From Stropharia rugosoannulata (taxonomy: Eukaryota > Basidiomycota > Agaricomycetes > Agaricales > Strophariaceae): a stretch of 64,000 bases of DNA. The position numbers and the translations under genes were made by a program. Under the pieces are notes generated by a model. It searched no databases, was not told where the DNA came from, and saw nothing but the letters and a program-made list of their open reading frames with translations. The DNA lies in the NCBI GenBank assembly GCA_028532985.1, contig JANCIK010000008.1, positions 2,480,001 to 2,544,000 on the forward strand. The letters are read 5' to 3'. Positions 35,534-46,763 of this stretch are shown here, one piece after another. Position 1 is the stretch's first letter. Each line of letters starts with the position of its first letter.

Positions 35534-36076
35534 GAATGCTCTAGAAGGTGGTCGACTGGAAAATAGGCTGGTGTATCGGACGCATCGAACGATCGACAAC
35601 ATGCCCATTGCGTGATGGTGATGACAGTGATCACACCACTCATTCTGCGGATTTCCACAATAAGATGACACTACTAGGTCGCACTTGGTTGGTCAAAACC
35701 TCTGCTTAAAAAGTCCATGATTGCAAGGCAGCGTATACGTATGATGTGAAAAGATGTTGACATTGGCTATGGTCTGTGAGTATCAAATCGCGCACGGACC
35801 AATGATAGCATCAGTTTGGTATTAGTCGAAGAAGGCTTGCTTCTTTACTACTATATGTAGTTCCTTGTTCCAAGTTCCAGCTCTTCCCGGTTTATATATC
35901 CTGGCTTTGTTCAGCTTGTCACCATGGACGAAAACCGAAGCCACCCACGCTATAGCTTGACCATTTGATTCTTGTTTCTCCGCGTTCGGGTAACGAAAGC
36001 CAACAAAATTGCTTTCATGAATATCGTCAATAACAAATGGTGCTATGAACCAACTATGAACTTGTTGCAAAGTCCT
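35534..36076. other. Spacer between homoserine dehydrogenase and GNAT
   Basis: Promoter and 5' leader of homoserine dehydrogenase plus the 3' end of the GNAT gene. An 82-codon minus-strand frame at 35822-36070 begins 6 bp after the GNAT stop codon but has no motif, and I do not call it a gene. Confidence 0.45.
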
Positions 36077-36757
36077 TTATCTTTCGCTGAGTTCCTCAAC
36101 GTCGACGACCATCTTTGCATTGCCCTTTTCTTCTTGTCTCCTCGCCCATGATTCTGCAGTCATCGTGAAACCCCAGTCGCTTCGCTTTTCATTCCAGACT
36201 GCCTCCAATCCGAACTTCTTCTCCAAAAGTGCCTTCATCGGTACATTGTCTTTCAGGGTTCCGAGAACAACTTTGTCAAATTTCAGGTGGTCGAAGGCTA
36301 ACGCAAACACCATGTCGAAGCCCTCCACCGCGTAACCCTTTCCGCGGAGAATTGGCCCGCTATTGATCATCATTCCTGTTTCGGGTGCCTTTCCTTCTTC
36401 ATTTACGGGACCGAGGCCAGTGTCTCCAATGGTAGCCCATGCATCTTGAGAGGGCTCGCCCTCATACGGTGCAACGACCTTTCTGACTTCAGGTAGTATG
36501 CATACGACGAGGAACCAACCACCGCCGTTTAACGATTCTTCCTGCCATTGCTTAACTTGATTTGTGTTTGATTCGATGGTTATTGGCGTCTTTGGATTCC
36601 TGATCCAAGGAAGAAATTCGGTGTTGAGAGGGTCGTGTGCGCGCTCTGTGAGCGAGAGTGCATCAGAGAGAATAGGAGAACGAAGGAAGATGCGCGCAGT
36701 AGGCGATCGTTGGCGAATGGTGATCAGCCGCTTGGTGTTGAAAGAAGGGTCGGTCAT
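36077..36757 (-). CDS. GNAT-family N-acetyltransferase
   Basis: An acetyl-CoA-dependent N-acetyltransferase of the ribosomal-protein (RimJ-like) GNAT group; the acceptor is unknown. It is a single exon of 226 residues starting MTDPSFNTKRLITIRQRSP. The fold is recognisable from FLRSPILSDALSLTERAHDP at the N-terminus, WFLVVCILPEV, IGDTGLGPV, the acetyl-CoA pyrophosphate loop RGKGYA within GPILRGKGYAVEGFDMVFAL, and FDKVVLGTLKDNVPMKALLEKKFG, where the Asn after the strand is the usual stabilising residue. The C-terminal WARRQEEKGNAKM is charged. It is intronless, unlike its neighbours, and no frame defects are visible. Confidence 0.85.
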   Translation of the reverse strand: MTDPSFNTKRLITIRQRSPTARIFLRSPILSDALSLTERAHDPLNTEFLPWIRNPKTPITIESNTNQVKQWQEESLNGGGWFLVVCILPEVRKVVAPYEGEPSQDAWATIGDTGLGPVNEEGKAPETGMMINSGPILRGKGYAVEGFDMVFALAFDHLKFDKVVLGTLKDNVPMKALLEKKFGLEAVWNEKRSDWGFTMTAESWARRQEEKGNAKMVVDVEELSER

Positions 36758-37534
36758 GCAGGAAGCTGTTCTACGCGATCTTCAAGCCTCGCCTCTTTAT
36801 GAGTTCGTGTTTCTGCCTATTTCTGCCTACGTATCTGAATCCTGCCTGATCTTCCATATCAAATACGAGGAAGATATGATTAGAATATGTTATTCTCATA
36901 ATACGCGGTTCCGCGATGTCAGATCCACAAGGTACGCTCTCGCATATGTACTTCTAAAAGTAAATCATCAGCATTATGAGTACATACTCACATCACCCCA
37001 CCAGTGCCCGTGGTTTCATAATGGACTGAAATCAATCCAAGTTCTGAAAGTTGGGTTCTGTGACATAAAGTGCTATCATTTCGAAGGAAGAGCAAATTTT
37101 CTCTGTTTCTGGAGGTTGACGACGCGGGTGCATACAAACGATGCAGATGCCAGTAGTGTAGTGGCCACTGCAAAACACCATCACGGCTCACGATAGGCCC
37201 AGCCGGAGGAGGGCTTGGCATCATTTGATAAGCACGTGTGGCTTTGATATGGCTTTGAATTTGAGCGACTCACCTTCAACACCTTGTGTTACACGACTCA
37301 CTGACTCACCGACCACCAGAAGTGTATGACCTTGCAAGCAGTGTACATGTAGAGATGCTGTTCACTGTAGGCCTCCAACAGCCGCCAACACACGCTCAGA
37401 GAAAAGGAAAACCAGCAAATTTCTCTGCATTGGAAAACCCGATAAAACAACTATAAAAACCTACGATAAAATATGGCTACAAAAATCCTCCCTGACACCC
37501 GTTGGCGTTATGCGGATGACTCTGAGTCTGGAAA
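36758..37534. other. GNAT promoter and carbonic anhydrase 3' region
   Basis: About 780 bp with no convincing gene. A 210-codon plus-strand frame starting at 36564 is antisense to the GNAT gene and has no motif. Nothing repetitive is apparent. Confidence 0.45.
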
Positions 37535-38930
37535 TCACGCCGTCATTCCAATGACACGGATACCAGAGTTTGCGGCGCCCGTGCTCGGACTTGCAGGCGC
37601 ACCGGCAACTGTTACTGGGGTTTCTGCTGCCTTGGGCTTGGGCTGGGCTGATGCGGCGACAGTCGCAGAAGGTGCTGTTGGACTGGCAGCCTTCGACGCT
37701 GCAACGGTGGCTGAGACGGAAGGCTCGGCGGCGGGAGTTGAGGATGCAGTGCTTTTAGCAGTGGTCGTAGACTTGGAAGAACTGTGTCCTGCAGTAGACT
37801 CTATCGCGGACTTTGCCACCGCAGCGAACGGCGCAGGGGGGATGGCCTTGCCAGGGGGACCGACCGAGATACCGAGGTCACGGATTTCACCGTTCTCAAT
37901 GTCGTACACCCAGCCGTGAATGAACACGTCCGTAATAGGGCCACCTTCAGCACGGCGCTTCAGTCCTCCAGAAGCCAGGGCTGCGTAGTGCTGCAAGTGG
38001 GTGTCAGATTCGCCACAGTAATACTCACGTTAGGCAGAGGACATACGTTGGTAATGACGGAGTCTGTAGCGATGCGAGCGACCCCAGCCTTGACGTTCTC
38101 CTCGACGAGGGCACGGAAACCAGCTGTAATAAAGTTGTGGTACAGTTCAACTAATTTGAATGTTCTAAATACTCACGTTCTTTGATGTCAGGCTCTTCTA
38201 TCACGGTCTGACCCTTAAGCTTGTTGCGCAACTCGACGATTTCAGTACGCGACGAAGACTGGAAAATCTCTCTGATTGGACGGATCCAGTTCTGCACTGC
38301 GCCGTTGGCAGCATCGATCTGATTGACCGGTGGTGATGCTATTGAGGCGGCGACCCCTCCGCAACCGTAGTGTCCCATGACGATTACATGGTTCACACCA
38401 AGCTCAGCGACAGCGTACGAAAGTACCGATTGACTGTTAAAGAGGCGACAATGATCAGTTATTTTCTTCGAACCGGCAGAGATTTTCTTACGCGTTAATG
38501 TCCGATGACAAGAACTGGTTGGCGATGTTACGCTGGGTGAAGAGCGTTCCGGGTTTCGCGTTGAACACTGTGCCCTCGCTGACACGGCTGTCAGAACACC
38601 CTATGAACATGAAAGGGGGCTCTGAGGGCAGTCCGTATTAGCATTTCTCGTCTTTCTGCAGTTAAATTGCACACCTTGGCCGTCATCTGCGAGCTTTTTT
38701 AGCTCCTCTTTGGCGACAGTCTCTCTGAACTTTTGGTTCCCAGCGGAAAGCACATCGAAGTTCGCGACAGCCTTGGTTTCATTGCCCTTGGTCTCAGCGC
38801 GACGGATAAAGGTCGCTGATTGGTCGCGGCCCACGATACGTAGCTTGAGATCTTGATTGTGGCTGATGGGGTGCGCTAGCACCGAAGAGACAGCCGCCAG
38901 GGCGAAGAACAAAAGATTTGCAGAAACCAT
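37535..38930 (-). CDS. Secreted beta-carbonic anhydrase with low-complexity tail
   Basis: A zinc enzyme interconverting CO2 and bicarbonate. The N-terminus is a signal peptide (MVSANLLFFALAAVSSVLA), so it is predicted to enter the secretory pathway. After NFDVLSAGNQKFRETVAKEE, a short intron leads to FMFIGCSDSRVSEG, which holds the first zinc Cys and the Asp-Arg dyad, then FTQRNIANQFLSSD. Another intron leads to VIVMGHYGCGGVAASI with the zinc His and second Cys. Later exons give GFRALVEENVKAG and ITDVFIHGWVYDIENGEIRD, the normal end of the domain. About 110 residues follow of Ser-, Thr-, Ala- and Pro-rich sequence (SSKSTTTAKSTASSTPAAEP), ending at 37535. That tail is not part of the usual family and looks like an O-glycosylated stalk. 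Confidence 0.9.
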
Positions 38931-40215
38931 GATGAACAGAATAAAAGTGAAATGAATGAACGAGGGCGCGTAAGTTAGCGACGAAAGTACTCCGGTGAAC
39001 GAAAAGCAACGAGGATGGAAGCAGCGAGACTACTAGCGCCTGCGGTGAAAAGGGAAGGAGAAGAGAAGGAGAAGAAACAAAGCCCAAGGGAATCAACCCG
39101 CAAAGAGAAAATGAAGAAAGGTGAAATGGGTGGTTAGACGCCTGTAGGAAGAGACTGCCTTTTAACACACTCCTCTTGGGGAACAGCCCAGGGAAGCTTG
39201 GCTACTTGGCGAGCTCAAGAAATCTGACATATCGGTCTTCTGTTTAGTGCAACCTTGGCGGTGACTGTGCCATCGTTCAGTCGAGATGTGTCAAGGCAAT
39301 GCATACAGTGTATGTACTCTGAAAAACTGACAGGGCGATGACGAGGAACTGACCTAGAATCTAGCGCAGTCGAACCGGACTATACCACTCAAAGTTGGAC
39401 GAAGCTCCAATAAGCATTCGGTCCAGGGGGTTCGACGGAAAATGTATCCCTGAAAAAGACATGTACCAGCATGTGCCACAGTGTATATCAGGTCTCAGCG
39501 GCGTCCAATGGCTAACCGTTGCCTACGGTTGCGTGGATTGGTAGAGATGGGACCTGTAACTACTAGCGGTTCTGTTTATCTCTTGGACTAGGATACTGCT
39601 GATTCCTCCAATGAGAGCCCTGGATAAACACCACATTCTGTAAAAATTGATTCACATATACATATCAGCATGTATGTATGTACTGACAATGTGGTCTCTA
39701 GGAGTCTCCAGGCTAACTGAACGCCTTAAAGACTCCGAATACTCAATTCATTTCTGTGCAGTTTCATTTTATTGTACATACCTCATTGCGCGTGTATCGC
39801 CAAGAGTGTTTGTTGAACACAATATGTCGGTTAGGAGGAACGAGGAAGAACGCTAAAGAAGACGTGGTTGCGAGGTTTGCTCGCTAAGTTCGTATTTCTA
39901 ATTCATTACGTCTCTACTACAGCTTCTCTCATATGTATATACGCACTGTTCACCGAGAGAGAGAAAAAATTAAAGAATATATTGCCGTTGGCCATATCAC
40001 AGGCTGATACTTGATATCCTGGACGGCGAATATTGGTCAAATCATTCGCTCTCATAGGTAGGCCTTCACAAGACACCATTTCCGCCCCAGGAAGGTTTAC
40101 ATATTTGTTGCATGTTTGGTCCCTATTTTAATCGCGTTATTGCATAAGTTCTCAACATGCTTACTTTTGCTGGCCTTTGGATTCGGTCTCGGATTTCAAA
40201 GGTTCAAGTGGTTAG
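38931..40215. other. Intergenic region without recognised gene
   Basis: Carbonic anhydrase promoter and about 1 kb of AT-rich sequence up to the first hAT-like element. Open frames are short and unrecognised (for example 69 codons at 39647-39856). Confidence 0.45.
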
Positions 40216-40223
40216 GTTGAACA

Positions 40224-40967
40224 CAGTGTTGGCACGGTCGATGGCCTAACCGACCGAACTTGTTCGGTCTGTCACGTTCGAACAGTGTTCGAACATGTTC
40301 GAACATTGTTTGAACAGAGGCCAAACCAAATATAGACCGTGCGGCCCGTCCAATATTAATGCCCTCCCACGGCATCTGCTAAATGCGCGCTGAACGCAGG
40401 CTCCTTTGTTGAAGAATTATCATGTGTACTTTGCATCCACTGACAACGCGCTCAAGCCTTGACTCAGGGCTTAATTGACCTCCTTCCCACGGATGATAAT
40501 CCAGTGGAAACACCGGACCTGCCCAGCGGCTGGGATGTTAAATATCCAATTCTCACTTTATTTAACTTCAACAACATCCATTGGGTTGCTACGGCCATGC
40601 GCACTGCACATGGGAGCCTTGACGCTGAAAGGGAGTACTATGATCTTCTTGATTTGGATGCTGATGGGGAAGCAGACTATGATGTAGATGATTCTCTTCG
40701 CAGTGTATTGGAAACTTGATATATACATGAACTAAATATGTAGTAAAATAGTAATCCATCCCTTTTAAGACTATATAAAATGTTCTATGTGATGTGCTAA
40801 GTTCTAACTTCTAAGACCCCTCGGTCGCCCAACAGTCGGTGCCCCAGCTACAGCGGCCTGGATGGTTGATCAGAACGGCTGGACCCTGTTCGTCCATGTT
40901 CGAACAATGATGGCCTAACATTCAAACATCGATGGTTGATGTTCGAACATACGCCGTGCCAACACTG
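40224..40967. mobile_element. Non-autonomous hAT-like element, 744 bp
   Basis: The ends are inverted repeats of CAGTGTTGGCACGG (14 bp perfect), flanked by a perfect 8 bp duplication GTTGAACA (40216-40223 and 40968-40975). CAG-starting short TIRs with 8 bp duplications are characteristic of hAT elements. Subterminal regions carry repeated TGTTCGAACA-type palindromes (40275-40317, and near 40898-40906 and 40941-40950), plausible transposase binding sites. The interior has only an acidic 86-codon frame (40459-40719) with no transposase motifs, so it would need a transposase in trans. It lies 215 bp before the methyltransferase start codon. Its TIR differs from that of the large hAT element nearby, so they belong to different subfamilies. 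Confidence 0.85.
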
Positions 40968-41258
40968 GTTGAACAGACTCCAACATCAGAACTTCTCTTG
41001 GATATCACCATATCTGGAAATAACCCCATGAGTTTAGCGGCGATTACAGAGACAAACAACGCGAATCGACGAAGATTTGGACTTCCTGAACAGTTTTCTA
41101 CGATTTCTATCACGACGAGCTTGTGGGATTCCCGACGCTCACATCGGGTCTTTTATTTTCTCTTCCCAATCACGAACGAAATCAGCAAACATGTCTGCCG
41201 ACATCCTGGACCACGAAGATATATTCACCGACGCCCTGGAGCTATTCGGGGGCAAACC

Positions 41259-44200
41259 TAGTGATGTACAGGCCTGGGCTTGGCCTGAAAGCCCCGGCTT
41301 GGGCCTGGCTTTTGGCAGCCTGGGCCTTGTCATATAACAGGCCGAGCCCGAAGCCTATAGCAGGGCTTTGCCCGGCTTGGCTCGGGCCTGTAACGGGCTT
41401 TACTTCGGAAATCCCCGGTAAGGTTCTCACGCCTATGGGTTACTCATTCATGTCGTAGTACTGGCTGTGGTAGTCAAGTAATAGCCGAATTGACATACAA
41501 CTCTGTTTGATACCTTAATTTTCATATCTGTTCAAAATTGGAAAGTAAAAGAGTACCATCAAAGTGTATGAATTGATTAATCCAGCAAAGACAAAAATGT
41601 ACTATTGATTAATTGAAAATTTCAAAATCAAAGGCATACGGAAGTTCCTCATCTCCGGATTCTTCACCTGATGAGTCGTTGTCCATACCAGCAACATATG
41701 AGTCCCATGACGGGTCGATAACGTCAACCCAGTCAGGATCTGAATCATCTTCAACTACATCCTCGAAAGCTTTCTCAGTGGCCGAGCTCGGCGGTGGTTC
41801 ACGGAAAATAAGGTCTTTCCGTAGCAGACACTTGACGAACTGCAGAGCTTCAACAATGTCACCTTTTAAGCGGTTGCGCCGCTTGCTAATGGTAATACCC
41901 GCAGATGAAAATGCACGCTCACTTGACACCGAGGATCCCATAATTGCAAGGTAGTCGCGTGCCAAAGACGCCCAAACAGGAAAGCTAGATGAATTCAGCT
42001 ACAAAGAAATAATTAGTAATAGATTGCGACTATAAGAAATACATTAAACGTACCCCCCACCACTCTAGCACGGAGGAATCATTAAGAGAGAACCTTCCGT
42101 TAATGTAGCGATTAAATTTGTCCATCCATGGGTCTTCAACAGTACGAGAGGCTGCAGAAAGTGAAGGTGAGTGACGATCCATTGCTGGAACCCGTTTAAT
42201 TTGTGATAGTCGAGATTTTGCTTTATTAAGCCGCTGAGGAGCGCTGCCTGTGCTGTACATCTCATAGTAACGCTTCTTGAACTACAGAAAATAAATTAGC
42301 GATATTTAAAAGATAAATCACTATGTATACATACTGTATCCTTTGCGGCATTAATTACCTGCTCCTTCAAGTCACCAGTCCAGTTTTCGTCGAAATACTC
42401 TGTTTTTTGCTCTGGGTCAAGCACTAGTTTATATATTAGACTATGATAGACAAGATATATAAAGAAACATACACATAACAAAGGTATAGGCATGAGACGA
42501 TGCTGTCTTGTTATAGTAATGATCAATCTTCTGTACAGCCACACCGAGAGCAGCTGCGAAGACGGAGTACTGTGGTGATGTCATGCGCAATGACCACGCA
42601 GCATGCAGAGTCTCAAGGGCTGGGATGGCATAGTAGAGGGTGGGTATAGTTTCCGAAGAGAAAGCTTGTTGTGAGACATCCGCACACTAGATTAATTTAA
42701 GTGACTGCCGTACCAGAGCATAACTAAGAATACGTACATCCAATATATCAATGACACCATCTACACGAACCCATTCACTTGACGTCAGCTTGAGTTGTAG
42801 TATTCTGGACTTCTTCTCGTTGTCAGCCTCTTCACGGCTAGTATAAAATAGAAATTCGTCAAGGTACTGCAATTTGGCTTAGACATATACTTATTAAATC
42901 GGTAAATAACTAACCTCCTTTAATTTCTTCGCTCGTTCAAGCATAACAAGTGTCGACGACCAGCGGACCTTCATGTCGAGCAGCATTACACATGGTATGC
43001 TCTTAGGATCACTTTTTGATTGCAAATCCAAGACCCTTTGCTTTCACTTGGATGATGAGCGCACCTGAAATGTCAGGTGTCAGAAACAAGTAGCATATAC
43101 TAATATAGTACATACCTTGACTGAGATTCCTCGTACCAGTCCAATTTCATCACGGTGCATGAAAGTGTCGCTTACATTAGGCTCGTATGTTGTGACGTCA
43201 GCTGGATCATAGTGATTACTTGAGCTATATGCGGAAAGGAAGGCTTGGGTAGCAAGGTTGATGATATGTGCTAAGCACCTGTTCCCCACGTCGATTAACA
43301 TGTATCAAGTACAAGTAGGGAAAATAAGTACCGTATATGCGATGACTTCCAGTCCCACTTCATTTTACAGTCTTTCCGCATCGATGAGGCATTTAACCAC
43401 TTTGCGAAGTGGTGGAGCATGGTGAGATTGTTCGAAGCATTATCACAAGTCACCCAGCCAACCTATAAGTATATTTAGTATATAACTATTGAGAACCCTA
43501 TGAATACTCACCTTATGACCAAACTGAAGTCTTAAAACCACACGGTAGAGGGCTTTACCAAGGAGCTTCCCCACATGAGCATTGTTTATCTGAATAAATC
43601 CAAACAGGGCACTCTGTAGAACAAACCGGCCAACCGCATCCTTCTCGACCCAATGTCCAGTAACGGCAAAGTAAGCGTCGGCATTACTAGCTTGCCATGC
43701 ATCACATGTCATACTAATTAGTCCCGAGTTATTGCTCTACGAAATGCAGGTTATAATTTGAGTAACATTACAAGAGCCGTAGAGAGGGACGTACAGACCA
43801 TTAAACGTTCGCGGAGACTGTCAATATTTTTGTGGAACATCCGGATAATGTAACGGCGGGTTGCTATGCGGTTTGGGATCGGAATGACATGGCCTTTAGG
43901 CGCCCGAGATGCGAGGTGAATCATGTACTTAAAACGGGGGTTCTGGAGCGCTTGAAGCGGCTGTAAAAGTTGTGACTAAAGAACAAAATCATTGGGAAGA
44001 ATTCACGTACCTGATCTGTTGCTACGACCCACTCTATTGCTGCCTCTTCAAACCGCTCATCAGAATATGGAAGCTCGAGAGGGCCGCGTTGCCGCTCTTC
44101 GCAATGTGACTGCATGCGAGACTGCGTCTTCTCTCGTGAAAGCTTCTCAGCCTCCTTACGAGCCTTCACAGCTTTCGGAAGTTTCGATTGAAACTTGTTT

Positions 44201-45415
44201 TCCTTGCACCATTTCTCGTACTCGCCCTTTAATGTATATTAGTGTACTATAATATATCATTATTCATTAATTTATAAGACATACTGCGTGAAGGAACTCG
44301 ATATGCCTTCGAAGCGTGGTTACGTCGCTGACTAGGGGTCTGCTTGGCCCTCGTTTTCTGTAAATTGCATGTAAACCTTGAAATATTAACAAAAGATTAC
44401 GGCTTACGTGCATATCTTACATTGCCGCTTGGACTTTGCATCGTCATCCAGCTGGAAAGGGGGATGAAAAAAGGCTTCGCAATCTAATGACCGGAGTTTT
44501 GTATTGTTTTTATCTTCTGTACTGTTATCGTTCTTCTCAGCGGGCGGATTCTCAGGTTCAGAGCTGTTACTGTCGGAGGCATGAGGGGTCGATGGAGGAC
44601 GTTGTTTCTTGGCCGCTTTTTTGCTCTTCTTTTTGGGCCGCGGCACTATGTGAGTGGTTTCATCGTCACTTGATATGTGGATAGCAATCTGGCGTCGCTT
44701 TTTTGCTCCACGGAACCCGCCTAGTAGATAAACAGACTTGACTTCGAATACCACAGTTTGAAGAAATAATTACATACCTTCTATGTCCTCACTGTCCTCA
44801 CTGCTTATTTCGTCCGTGATAGGCGGGATTGTGCATCCGTCAGATGGCTGTGCTTGAGTAGAGTTCGAGTTTTCATTGGGCAGTGACTGTAAAGAAGCAG
44901 AGGCCGCAGCAGGTGCTGGTGAGGACGAGAGAGTGTTGGAAATGGCGGTCGGAATCGGAAACGTGTCAGATGCCGTGAGAGCTGAGTTTTTTTTAGATGA
45001 AACACCTGTCAAAGTATGGGATTTTTGGGGGGCGTGGTCAGCCGAGGCAATAGCTGAGCTCCGAGCGGCTTGATGAGCTCGCAGTTCAATTTCCCCATCG
45101 TTGTCTGTGCTAATTAACTTAGCAGATGGTTTGCTAGTGCGCTTTCCAGATACTGCAGAGGTGAAGTCCATGCTGGCTAGTTTTAAAGTTCATCCAATCG
45201 AAAATTGAATGAATGAGTATGTAATATCAAACTCAAATTAATTCTCCGACAATTATGTACTACAAGCCGTAGCTTTAAGGCTCGGCTCAGGCCTGATAAA
45301 TTTCAAGCCGAGCCCGAAGCCGCAGCAAGCCTTACAAAAGGCCCGGCTTGGCCTGGCTTCATGGGCTCGGCTTGGCCCGACATATTGGCTCAGGCCCGAG
45401 CCTTGTACATCACTA
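41259..45415 (-). mobile_element. hAT transposon, 4157 bp, probably autonomous
   Basis: Terminal inverted repeats begin TAGTGATGTACA on both sides and continue imperfectly in GGC/GGGC-rich sequence. The flanking target duplication is GGCAAACC, 8 bp and perfect (41251-41258 and 45416-45423). Subterminal regions of about 150 bp are packed with variants of GCCCGGCTTGG on both strands. Inside is a multi-exon hAT transposase on the minus strand that appears complete. The insertion lies in the first exon of a methyltransferase gene. The clean duplication and the undamaged host exons indicate a fairly recent event. Confidence 0.93.
41609..45171 (-). CDS. hAT-family transposase
   Basis: A transposase of the hAT superfamily. 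The N-terminus (45171, MDFTSAVSGKRTSKPSAK) is a long Ser-, Thr- and Lys-rich disordered region with nuclear-type basic runs (PRPKKKSKKAAKKQ). A BED-type zinc finger is split by introns: KRQCKIC, then TLRRHIEFLH. After it come KPLQALQN-like and PKGHVIPIPNRIATRRYIIR segments, the first catalytic region TCDAWQASNADAYFAVTGHW, then GWVTCDNASNNL with the second Asp region, HIINLATQAFLSAY, and the C-terminal hAT dimerisation domain (ARDYLAIMGSSVSSERAFSS, RRNRLKGDIVEALQFV). It ends in an acidic tail at 41609. About a dozen small introns are needed, and each exon examined is free of stops, which supports recent activity. The full exon chain was not verified base by base. Confidence 0.85.
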
Positions 45416-46415
45416 GGCAAACCACCCGCCGCTGATGATCTGATTCGCTATGGACCTTTAGTGTTGAAGGTGGCACAAAAGGTATGAAGAGCTACGTTAA
45501 ATCAATGGGCTTTAACTGACTTTTGGGTCCATTTAGCAAGGCAAAGTGCGCTCATCAACAGCTTGTCTATGATGTCAACGCAGTCCTGAAATACATAGTA
45601 ACCAAAGGCAAACACCTTACTGGCAGACCACCTTTTTTCTCCAGCTATATTTCTGGCAGAACAAATAGAAAGAAACCTTATTGACGCTGCTGGGAAAAAA
45701 GGCAAGAATACATATTGGGTATCGAACTATATGTTGACAATTCTTTCTGTAGTTATCGAGCTCGGAGCAGGTTGCGGGCTTCCTTCTTTGCTATTAAGCA
45801 CAGGAGAAGCGCCCCCTGCTCTTGTAGTTCTTACCGACTACCCAGACGATAACATACTGGGAAACGTCAAGGCAAACGTTCAGCTGAATCAGCACGTCGT
45901 GACAAAGGATTGCATCGTTAAATGTGCGGGATATGAATGGGGAACCGATGCCTCATCCCTCTTGTGCGTCCCCACTACCACTATGAAATGTTTACAACGC
46001 TGAAGTAGCTCACGTTTAGAGATCTTGTGGATGCCCCGGAGCCGGCATACGATATAGTGATTCTATCAGATCTTGTCCACTTTGTTGACTCTCACGATGC
46101 CCTCATCTCTTCCATTCTGAAGTTGTTGGTCAGAAACGACAAGGCACGGGTCTACGTTGGGGTAATCATCTACACTTTATGCGAAGGAATCAAGGAATTA
46201 ATCTAATTACTTACACCTAGGCCGGTAATTATACCCATCCAACGATTTGTGATAGGTTTCTAGAGAAGGGAAAGGCAGTTGGATTAACTTTTGATCCCAT
46301 TGTTGTCAGTGAGGAAGATCGTAAATGGAAAGGCATATTGGAAGTTAGTACTCTGGATAGACAAGAGCTGGAACTACGCAAGAACAACTGTCGCTACTGG
46401 ATTGGGCGCTGGTAG

Positions 46416-46763
46416 CTTGTAGGATTCTAACAATCAAATAAAAGATCGCCGCTCAGTATCCGAGCTTTTCACCCATTCAGGACATGCGTTCTCCGAGTGC
46501 TCAATATATGGTAACCAAAGTCTTCCATAACTTCTCAGCGGCTTTATTTATGTCACTAATTACGGATAAAACGCAGCCTGGAACGACAGGAATGGCAAGT
46601 TGATTCGGATTCGCATTCTCTAGATCCTAGATTTTTCGGCTTTGAAATTCGAACAGGATACAGTATCCGGCACATGAATCTTTGGCATCCTCTGTACTTG
46701 TCTTATTAATGCAATGAAAGCCCCAACGCAGTTTCCGAATTTCCCCTGCATAAAGCTATAAAA
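46416..46763. other. Spacer before the fifth P450
   Basis: About 350 bp between the methyltransferase stop and the next P450 start. It should hold the P450 promoter. No other feature is seen. Confidence 0.4.

Larger units (their letters stand above)
41191..46415 (+). pseudogene. Family-16 (EFM7/NNT1-like) methyltransferase split by hAT
   Basis: A SAM-dependent methyltransferase related to Efm7/Nnt1 lysine or N-terminal methyltransferases. The first 22 codons plus two bases (41191-41258, MSADILDHEDIF to LFGGK) are followed by a 4157 bp hAT element. Coding resumes in frame at 45424 (PAADDLIRYGPLVLKVAQ) after an 8 bp duplication. Further exons carry LFSPAIFLAEQIERNLIDAA, SAM motif VIELGAGCGLPSLLL (after a GC-AG intron with donor GCAAGA at 45702), VVLTDYPDDNILGNVKANV, YEWGTD, YDIVILSDLVHFVDSHDAL, AGNYTHP and CRYWIGRW, stopping at 46415. 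All sequence beyond the insertion looks undamaged. As it stands, translation runs into the element and stops at 41337, so the allele should be null unless the element excises or is spliced out. The exact family member is uncertain. Confidence 0.88.

Noticed and set aside
35822..36070. 82-codon frame right after the GNAT gene as a possible second cistron
   Set aside because: No known motif and no separate promoter; most likely the 3' untranslated region.
36564..37196. 210-codon plus-strand frame overlapping the GNAT 5' end
   Set aside because: It is antisense to a clear GNAT coding exon and has no recognisable content.
40932..41261. 109-codon frame overlapping the methyltransferase start
   Set aside because: It begins inside the hAT-like element end and reads the methyltransferase first exon in another frame.
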